Of a stretch of DNA of 64,000 bases, positions 58,123-64,000 are shown piece by piece. Below the pieces are notes generated by a model. The model did no database searches. It had not been told where the DNA came from and saw nothing but the letters and a program-made list of their open reading frames with translations. Position 1 is the stretch's first letter. Each line of letters starts with the position of its first letter. The translations under genes and the position numbers were made by a program. The stretch comes from Pseudomonadota bacterium (GTDB lineage: Bacteria > Pseudomonadota > Gammaproteobacteria > Steroidobacterales > Steroidobacteraceae). The stretch is from assembly GCA_016713725.1 (NCBI GenBank), contig JADJOO010000013.1, positions 1 through 64,000 on the forward strand. Reading direction: 5' to 3'.

Positions 58123-59315
58123 CGCGTGCCACTGCGCTGGTTCCGCAACTCCAGGATGGCGTCGGCGGCGCGCGCACTCGCGTCACGTCGCAGCGTCTCG
58201 TGAATGGCTGTGAACGTCGCGACGAGCTGCGCGTGATCGGGGCGCTGCAGCTGCGCCAGCAGGGCCGGACCCAGGACATCGGGTCGCACGTCTTCCTGCA
58301 GATATTCCGGCACCACCTGCCGTCCCGCCAGCAGGTTCGGCTGCGCGAAGTACTCCGCCTTCATCAGCTTCATGCTGCGCATCAGCCACGCCGTGAGCGG
58401 CGCCAGTCGATACGCCACCACCATCGGCCGCTTGATCAATGCGGTTTCGAGCGTTGCAGTGCCTGACGCGACCAGCACGGCATCGGCGGCAGCCAGCGCC
58501 AACTGCGCCCGACCGTCGACGACCGCGATGGGCACGCCCGGGGCCTGCTGCGCGAGGCTGTGCTCGAACAGCGCCCGCACCGCGGCGTTGGCCATCGGCG
58601 CCACGAAACGGATGTCGGGACGACGCTCGTGCAGCCATGCCAGCGTCGCGGCGAACGGGCCACCGAGCCTCACGACTTCCGCACGACGGCTGCCGGGGAG
58701 CACCGCGACCGTGGGTGCGCCGGGGTCTAGACCCAGGGCTTCGCGCGCAGGACCCGGCGGCGATTCGAGCGGAATGCGATCTGCAAGCGGGTGCCCGACG
58801 AACACCGCTCGCACGTCGTGCTCGTCGTAGAACCTGCTTTCGAACGGCAGCACGCAGAGCACGAGATCGACGGACTGGCCGATGGTGCGCACCCTGCCCT
58901 GCCGCCATGCCCACACCTGCGGACTGACGTACTGCACCGTCGGAATACCCTGCGCCTTGAGTTGGCCCGCGACGCGGAGATTGAATTCGGGTGAGTCGAT
59001 GCCGACGAAGACGTCGGGACGCGCTGCGAGCATTCGAGCGACAAGGTCGCGGCGCAGGCGCAGCAGGCGCGGCAGGTGCTTCACGATCTCGGCGAGACCC
59101 ATGATCGAGAGTTCCTCGGAGGATACCCAGGCTTCACAGCCAGCCTCAACCATGCGCGGTCCGGCCACGCCGAATGCACTCAGCGTCGGCTGCCGCTCAT
59201 GCAGCGCGCGCAGCAGTCCACCCCCGAGGTTGTCGCCTGAGGCCTCGCCGGCCACGAGCGCGATACTCACTGCTCCCGCGCGACCGGGAGAGGTGACGAT
59301 GGGAACTTCGCTCAT
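58119..59315 (-). CDS. lpxB: Lipid-A-disaccharide synthase
   Basis: LpxB joins UDP-2,3-diacyl-GlcN and lipid X to form the lipid A disaccharide. The 398-residue protein starts MSEVPIVTSPGRAGAVSIAL and has VAGEASGDNLGG, GLAEIVKHLPRLLRLR, VFVGIDSPEFN, QYVSPQVWAWRQGRV and LPGSRRAEV, all diagnostic. The family is usually about 380 residues; the first 15 are extra. Five bases separate it from lpxA. Confidence 0.96.
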   Translation of the reverse strand: MSEVPIVTSPGRAGAVSIALVAGEASGDNLGGGLLRALHERQPTLSAFGVAGPRMVEAGCEAWVSSEELSIMGLAEIVKHLPRLLRLRRDLVARMLAARPDVFVGIDSPEFNLRVAGQLKAQGIPTVQYVSPQVWAWRQGRVRTIGQSVDLVLCVLPFESRFYDEHDVRAVFVGHPLADRIPLESPPGPAREALGLDPGAPTVAVLPGSRRAEVVRLGGPFAATLAWLHERRPDIRFVAPMANAAVRALFEHSLAQQAPGVPIAVVDGRAQLALAAADAVLVASGTATLETALIKRPMVVAYRLAPLTAWLMRSMKLMKAEYFAQPNLLAGRQVVPEYLQEDVRPDVLGPALLAQLQRPDHAQLVATFTAIHETLRRDASARAADAILELRNQRSGTR

Positions 59316-59320
59316 GCGCC

Positions 59321-60100
59321 TCAGCGCACGAGGCTGCGCGTGGACTGCGGGATGAAATCGACCAGCAACTGAACTTCGGGCTGGTCCCGTGCCGCTTCGA
59401 CCAGGCGCTCGACCGCGTCTTCGAGCCGCAGCCCCGAACGGTACAGCGTGCGGTACGCGTTGCGCAGGTTGCGAATCTGCTGCGGCGAAAAGCCGCGCCG
59501 CTTGAGCCCTTCGGAATTGATGCTGTGCGGCTTGGCCGGGCCGCCGACTGCCATCACGTAGGGCGGCACATCGCGCGTCACTGCGGCATTGTTGGCGAGG
59601 AACGCATGGGCACCCACCTTGCAGAACTGGTGGACGGCCGCGAAGCCACCCATGATGACCCAGTCGCCGAGCACGACGTGGCCGCCGAGCGTGGAGCTGT
59701 TGGCGAGCACGCACTGATTGCCGACGATGCAATCGTGCGCCACGTGCGAATACGACATGAACAGGTTGTCATTGCCGATCATGGTGACGCCGCGGTCCTT
59801 CGTGGTACCGCGATTGAGCGTCACGAACTCGCGGACGACGTTGCGGTCGCCGATCTCGAGGCGCGTCAGCTCGCCCTTGTACTTCTTGTCCTGGGGCGCA
59901 TCGCCGATCGAAGCAAACGCGTGGATGACGTTGTCGGCGCCGATCCTGGTGTGGCAGTGAATCGCCGCGTGCGTGCCGAGGCGCGTGCGTGCGCCGATCT
60001 CGACACCCGGCCCGATCACGCAGTACGGTCCGATCTCGACATCCTCGCCAAGAATCGCGTCCGGCGCGACGATCGCCGTCGCGTGGATGGAGCCACTCAT
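59321..60100 (-). CDS. lpxA: UDP-GlcNAc acyltransferase LpxA
   Basis: LpxA adds the first 3-hydroxyacyl chain to UDP-GlcNAc. The 259-residue protein is a left-handed beta helix of hexapeptide repeats (IHATAIVAPDAILGEDVEIG), with the catalytic histidine region SYSHVAHDCIVGNQC and GGFAAVHQFCKVG, and a helical C-terminus RRGFSPQQIRNLRNAYRTLY. Length fits (E. coli 262). Confidence 0.97.
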   Translation of the reverse strand: MSGSIHATAIVAPDAILGEDVEIGPYCVIGPGVEIGARTRLGTHAAIHCHTRIGADNVIHAFASIGDAPQDKKYKGELTRLEIGDRNVVREFVTLNRGTTKDRGVTMIGNDNLFMSYSHVAHDCIVGNQCVLANSSTLGGHVVLGDWVIMGGFAAVHQFCKVGAHAFLANNAAVTRDVPPYVMAVGGPAKPHSINSEGLKRRGFSPQQIRNLRNAYRTLYRSGLRLEDAVERLVEAARDQPEVQLLVDFIPQSTRSLVR

Positions 60101-60128
60101 CGATGCATCTCCTTCGTCCGCCTCGGCG

Positions 60129-60578
60129 TCAGCCCGGCATCACCATCATTTCCGCCGAGCAGGCTTCCTGGCCTGCCACTTCGGCCACTGTCGAGAATTT
60201 CCAGATCGTGCGAATCCTGCGCTCGAGCACCACCTTCAACAATAACTGGTCACCCGGCACGACGGGTCGTCGGAAGCGTGCCTTGTCGATGCCCGCGAAG
60301 TAGAACTTCACGTTCTCGTCGGGATAGATGTTGGCGGTGACGAAGCAGAGGATGCCGGCGGCCTGCGCCAGCGCCTCGAGCATGAACACGCCGGGCATGA
60401 CGGGACGGCCCGGGAAGTGGCCCGAGAAGAACTGCTCGTTGGCCGTGACGTTCTTGAGCGCGACCAGGCGCTCGCCCGAGACGCATTCGAGAACGCGATC
60501 CACCAGCAGCATCGGGTACCGGTGCGGCAGTCGCCGCATCACTTCGTCGATGCCGAACCCACCCTGTGTTTCGATCAT
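60129..60578 (-). CDS. fabZ: 3-hydroxyacyl-ACP dehydratase FabZ
   Basis: FabZ dehydrates 3-hydroxyacyl-ACP, competing with LpxA and LpxD for the same acyl chains. The 149-residue hot-dog protein has LPHRYPMLLVDRV, the catalytic His in FSGHFPGRPVMPGVFMLEAL followed by the catalytic Glu, and FYFAGIDKARFRRPVVPGD. ATGA overlap with lpxD. Confidence 0.97.
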   Translation of the reverse strand: MIETQGGFGIDEVMRRLPHRYPMLLVDRVLECVSGERLVALKNVTANEQFFSGHFPGRPVMPGVFMLEALAQAAGILCFVTANIYPDENVKFYFAGIDKARFRRPVVPGDQLLLKVVLERRIRTIWKFSTVAEVAGQEACSAEMMVMPG

Positions 60579-61624
60579 TTGTCGTTCCCGTCGTGTCGGT
60601 CTACGTCTGTGGAAACCGCGCCTTTCTCGAGGGCGCGCACGCGGCGCGCCAGCTCATCGAGTTGCTGGAACCGCGCGCTGTTGCGGCGGAAGCGCCGCGC
60701 TTCATCGAAAGGCAACTGCCCCGAGTACAGGCCGGGTTTGGTGATCGAATGCGTCACCATCGTCTTGCCCGTGAGATAGACGTCGTCAGTGATCTGCAGG
60801 TGCCCGACGATGCCTACCATGCCGCCGATCATGCAGCGCTTGCCGACCGTGACGCTGCCGGAAATCCCCACGCAACCGGAGATCACCGTGTGCTCGCCGA
60901 TGTGACAGTTGTGCCCGACCTGCACCTGGTTGTCGATTTTCACCCCGCGCTCGACGACGGTATCACCGATCGCCGCGCGGTCGATGGTGGAATTCGCGCC
61001 GATCTCGACGTCGTCCCCGACCAGCACCGAACCGACCTGCGGGATCTTGACGTAGCCGCCCTGGTCCGGCGCGTGCCCGAAACCGTCCGCGCCGATGACC
61101 ACGCCCGGATGCATCAGGCAACGCTCGCCGAGCCGCACGCCCGTGCAGAGCGTCACGTGCGCGACGAGACGCGTGTCGGCGCCAATCACCACGTGGTCGA
61201 AAACGACGCTGCCGGGGCCGACCTGCACCCGCGCGCCAATCTTCGCGCCTGCGCCTACGTACGCATTCGGGCCGATCCACGCGGTGGGGTCGACTGCGGC
61301 GTCCGCTTCGATCACAGCACTTGAATGACGGCCCGACGGCCGTGCAGCCTCGGCGTAAAGTACTTGCGCGATCCGCGCGTACGTAGCGTATGGATTGGCA
61401 GCGATCAGCGCGTTGGTCGGGCAATCGTCGACGGTGGACGCGTCGAGGACGACCGCCGCGGCATGCGTGCCTGGCAGGTGGCGTCGATACCTGGAGTTGG
61501 CCAGGAACGCGATCGCGCCCGCGCCGGCTTCCTGCAGCGTCGCGACTCGCTCGATCGGCGTGTCGGGATCGCCGCGGAGTTCGCAGCCGAAACGTGCCGC
61601 CAGTTCGCCCAGGCGCACTGGCAT
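60575..61624 (-). CDS. lpxD: UDP-3-O-acylglucosamine N-acyltransferase LpxD
   Basis: LpxD adds the second acyl chain. The 349-residue protein has the N-terminal uridine-binding domain (RVATLQEAGAGAIAFLANSR) and a hexapeptide-repeat helix with GVVIGADGFGHAPDQGGYVK, IDNQVQVGHNCHIGEHTVIS (catalytic His) and QITDDVYLTGKTMVTHSITK. A helical tail with RVRALEKGAVSTD ends it. skp-lpxD-fabZ-lpxA-lpxB is the standard gammaproteobacterial run. Confidence 0.97.
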   Translation of the reverse strand: MPVRLGELAARFGCELRGDPDTPIERVATLQEAGAGAIAFLANSRYRRHLPGTHAAAVVLDASTVDDCPTNALIAANPYATYARIAQVLYAEAARPSGRHSSAVIEADAAVDPTAWIGPNAYVGAGAKIGARVQVGPGSVVFDHVVIGADTRLVAHVTLCTGVRLGERCLMHPGVVIGADGFGHAPDQGGYVKIPQVGSVLVGDDVEIGANSTIDRAAIGDTVVERGVKIDNQVQVGHNCHIGEHTVISGCVGISGSVTVGKRCMIGGMVGIVGHLQITDDVYLTGKTMVTHSITKPGLYSGQLPFDEARRFRRNSARFQQLDELARRVRALEKGAVSTDVDRHDGNDK

Positions 61625-61661
61625 GCTCTTGCGGCTCCCCGGCGTCCTGGCCCGGACCCGA

Positions 61662-62189
61662 TCAGGGCTTCGCGGGTGCGCGACCCTTCGCCTGCAGCGC
61701 CGACAGCACCTGGCCGGTGATGTCGATCGACGGACTGGCGAAGAGCGCGTCGGCGATCACGAGGTCGAGCCCCGCGGTCTTGGCGTAGGTCTGCACTTCC
61801 TGCAGCACCGAGCGCTGCAGCTGGCCGAGCGCCTCGTTGCGGCGCACGTTCAGGTCTTCCATGAATTCGTTCTGCTTGCGCGCGAATTCGCGCTGGCCGT
61901 CGCGCAACGCCTTTTCCTGGTTGCGGCGGTCGGCCTCGGCCATCGTCGCGCCGTCCTTCTGCAACTTGTCTTCGCGGGCCTTGAGGTCGCGCTCCAGGTT
62001 CTGGAGGTCGCGCTTGCGCGCGGCGAACTCGTTCTCGAGCGCCTGTGAGGCCGCCTGGGCCTGGGGTGCTTCCTGCAGCAGGCGAGCCACGTTGACGACG
62101 CCGATCTTCGTCTGTGCCTGCGCCGCGGTAAGCGGCATCGAAACGGCAGCGAGTGTCAGGAAAGCAAGCAGGGTGGTCTTGATGCGCAT
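61662..62189 (-). CDS. skp: Periplasmic chaperone Skp/OmpH
   Basis: Skp carries unfolded outer-membrane proteins through the periplasm. The 175-residue protein has a signal peptide (MRIKTTLLAFLTLAAVSMPL, cut after AQA near residue 25), starts the mature part TKIGVVNVARLLQEAPQAQA, and then a long coiled-coil arm rich in Lys, Arg, Glu and Gln. It ends KTAGLDLVIADALFASPSID with a basic tail. It lies 13 bases after bamA, whose substrates it delivers. Confidence 0.94.
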   Translation of the reverse strand: MRIKTTLLAFLTLAAVSMPLTAAQAQTKIGVVNVARLLQEAPQAQAASQALENEFAARKRDLQNLERDLKAREDKLQKDGATMAEADRRNQEKALRDGQREFARKQNEFMEDLNVRRNEALGQLQRSVLQEVQTYAKTAGLDLVIADALFASPSIDITGQVLSALQAKGRAPAKP

Positions 62190-62202
62190 GGAACGGGGTA
62201 CC

Positions 62203-64000
62203 TCAGAAAGCCTGGCCGATCGAGAACTGGAAACCTTCCGTCTCGTCGGGATATTCGACCGCGCTGCCCTTGAACTCGTTGAGCGGCACGGCATAGCTGA
62301 ACCGGAAGACACCGAGCGGCGCCATCCACTGGACTGCCACTCCGGTCGAGTAACGTAGTTTATCAAACGAGAACTCATAATCCACCGGCGTCACGCCGTC
62401 GCGGCCGACATACGCGACGTCGTCGTTGGAGAAAACGTTGCCGATGTCGAAGAACAGGCTGAAACGGGCGCTGTTCCTCCATTTTGCCGGCATCGGCAGC
62501 AGCAGCTCGAGCTGGTTGGTGAACTTGATGTTGCCGCCGTAGGGGTTGCCGAACGAATCCTTCGGGCCCATGCGGCTCTCTCTGTAGCCGCGCACCGTCT
62601 CCGGGCCGCCCGCGAAGAACCGCCGGTACGGCGGCATCGAAGTCGTGTCGCCGAGTGCCTGCCCGTATCCCGCCTCGCTGTTGAACATCAGCGTGAACCA
62701 CTTGTTGATCGGGATGAACTGCAGGTAGTCGTAGTTGAAGCTCACGAAATCGATGTCGCTGAAGGGCAGCGCGTAGGAGGCGCTTACGCGGTGGCGTGCG
62801 CCGCGGTCAGCGAACAGCGCGCGGTTGCGCGAATCGTACGACCAGCCGAGCGAGTACTCGAACGTATCGAACTTGGTGCCGTAGTAGGTGAGCGCGATCG
62901 GCGGGATGCCGACATTCTGCACTTCCGTGTACGTGTTGCCGTTGTTCTGCACCCAGTAGAGCGCCTCCGCGGAACTCGAGTTGGGGTCGGTGAAGAGGTC
63001 GGAGCGCTGCGCCGCAAAGCCCATGCGCACGGACTGGAACTCGGTGAGCGGCCAGGCATAGTCGAGGCCGAGCGTGCCGGTCTCGGTCTCGAAATCCGAC
63101 GACGACGTCGTGAACTGCGAGATGCTGCGCCAGGTCGCCGAGACCGTGCGCGAGACGCCGTCGATGGTCGTGTACGGGTCGGTGTGCGAGAGGCTGAACA
63201 CCTTGCTGTACTGGCCGGCATTGATTTCCGCGGCCACGCGGTTGCCGGTGCCCATGAAGTTGCTGTGCACGAAGCTGCCGTTCAGCAGGATCGACTGCGA
63301 CTCCGAGTAACCGATGCCGCCGCTGAACTGGCCCGGCAGGCCTTCCTTGATGTCATAGGTGACGTCGACCAGGTCGGGCGTGCCCGGCACCGGATTGGTC
63401 TCGACCTCCACCTTCTCGATGAACGGCAGGCGCTGCAGGCGGATCTTGGAACGATCGATCGCCGCGTTGGAAAGATAGCCGCCTTCCATCTGCCGGATCT
63501 CGCGCCGGAGCACGTCGTCGTTGATGCCGGTGCTGCCCGTGAAGCCGATGTTGCGCACGTACGCGCGATTGCCCGGATCGACGAGGAACGTCAGCTCGAT
63601 TTCCTTCGTCTCGGTGTTTTCTTTCGGCACCGGATCGATCTTCGCGAAGGCGTACCCGTCCTGGCCGAGGCGCAGCTGCATGAGCTCGGTGGTCGCGGTG
63701 ACCATCTTGCGCGAGAACACGTCGCCCTTGTGCACGGCGACCAGCGACTTCAGTTGCTCCTCGGGCACGACCAGGTTGCCCGCGATCTTCACGTCGGAAA
63801 TGCGGTAGACCTCGCCTTCCTTGACGTTGAGCGTGATGAAGATGTCGTCCTTTTCGGGTGTGATCGCGACCTGCGTCGTCTCGACGTCCATGTTCGCGTA
63901 GCCGCGGTCCAGGTAGTACGAACGCAGCTTCTCGATGTCGCCCGAGAGTTCCTCGCGCGAGTAACGGTCGTCCTGCTTGTACCAGGACAGCCAGTTCGGC
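62203..64000 (-). CDS. bamA: Outer membrane assembly factor BamA, partial
   Basis: The N-terminus is off the right edge; about 598 C-terminal residues are present. They cover the later POTRA domains (DDRYSREELSGDIEKLRSYY, GEVYRISDVKIAGNLVVPEE, GNRAYVRNIGFTGSTGINDD) and the whole 16-strand barrel, with the loop-6 motif VRGYRESRMGP (usual VRGF/Y) and the final FQFSIGQAF with its terminal Phe. BamA inserts beta-barrel proteins into the outer membrane. It heads the visible skp-lpxD-fabZ-lpxA-lpxB-rnhB-dnaE run. Confidence 0.97.
   Translation of the reverse strand, partial: PNWLSWYKQDDRYSREELSGDIEKLRSYYLDRGYANMDVETTQVAITPEKDDIFITLNVKEGEVYRISDVKIAGNLVVPEEQLKSLVAVHKGDVFSRKMVTATTELMQLRLGQDGYAFAKIDPVPKENTETKEIELTFLVDPGNRAYVRNIGFTGSTGINDDVLRREIRQMEGGYLSNAAIDRSKIRLQRLPFIEKVEVETNPVPGTPDLVDVTYDIKEGLPGQFSGGIGYSESQSILLNGSFVHSNFMGTGNRVAAEINAGQYSKVFSLSHTDPYTTIDGVSRTVSATWRSISQFTTSSSDFETETGTLGLDYAWPLTEFQSVRMGFAAQRSDLFTDPNSSSAEALYWVQNNGNTYTEVQNVGIPPIALTYYGTKFDTFEYSLGWSYDSRNRALFADRGARHRVSASYALPFSDIDFVSFNYDYLQFIPINKWFTLMFNSEAGYGQALGDTTSMPPYRRFFAGGPETVRGYRESRMGPKDSFGNPYGGNIKFTNQLELLLPMPAKWRNSARFSLFFDIGNVFSNDDVAYVGRDGVTPVDYEFSFDKLRYSTGVAVQWMAPLGVFRFSYAVPLNEFKGSAVEYPDETEGFQFSIGQAF

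Overview
The window is a stretch of core chromosome from a high-GC gammaproteobacterium. The complete lipid A/Kdo, Lol, Bam and RseABC envelope sets, the LepB-Rnc-Era-RecO-PdxJ-AcpS order and a lysS-prfB-recJ-rpfE block resemble the Xanthomonadales/Nevskiales/Steroidobacterales side of the class. That placement is inferred from synteny and protein motifs, not from a tree. Nearly every gene is on the minus strand; only a small secreted protein, mfd, ygfZ, a DUF498 gene and an Smr gene are on the plus strand. I found no rRNA, tRNA, CRISPR array, phage gene or insertion sequence.

Layout. 1-5.1 kb: lipid A and Kdo genes (LAB_N protein, kdsB, ycaR, lpxK, msbA) preceded by exbB-exbD. 5.2-10.8 kb: comEC and the Lol lipoprotein exporter (lolD and two LolC/E paralogues). 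11-14.9 kb: a small secreted protein and mfd. 14.9-18.2 kb: a PAS/degenerate-GGDEF protein, nagZ, rlmD. 18.2-25.6 kb: an exonuclease, acpS, pdxJ, recO, era, rnc, a DUF4845 protein, lepB, lepA. 25.7-28.7 kb: a thioredoxin-fold protein and the sigma-E operon rpoE-rseA-rseB-rseC. 28.8-34.2 kb: succinate dehydrogenase sdhCDAB flanked by its assembly-factor genes (an SDHAF4 homologue, sdhE, ygfX) and divergent ygfZ. 34.3-36.1 kb: the only accessory-looking stretch, with a broken methyltransferase, a broken unknown gene and empty sequence. 36.1-43.6 kb: lysS, prfB, recJ, an RpfE-type gene, DUF498, pcm, surE. 43.7-53.8 kb: smr, then truD, ispF, ispD, ftsB, eno, kdsA, pyrG, tilS, accA and a TerB-like gene. 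53.9-64 kb: dnaE, rnhB, lpxB, lpxA, fabZ, lpxD, skp and the start of bamA.

Many neighbours share ATGA-type four-base overlaps, which points to long translationally coupled operons. Biologically the window joins outer-membrane assembly (LPS synthesis and export, lipoprotein sorting, BAM, sigma-E stress sensing) with isoprenoid, fatty-acid and CTP precursor supply, DNA repair and respiratory complex II.

Main caution: about 14 genes, several of them normally essential (kdsB, msbA, kdsA, pyrG, dnaE), are each split by one or two small indels, often in GC runs or homopolymers. The reading frame on both sides is otherwise well conserved. I read most of these as consensus errors in the underlying sequence, and I give merged coordinates. 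The prfB break is different: it is the conserved programmed +1 frameshift. I did not find a convincing undescribed system; the most interesting signals are repeats and gene-order patterns listed in the findings.
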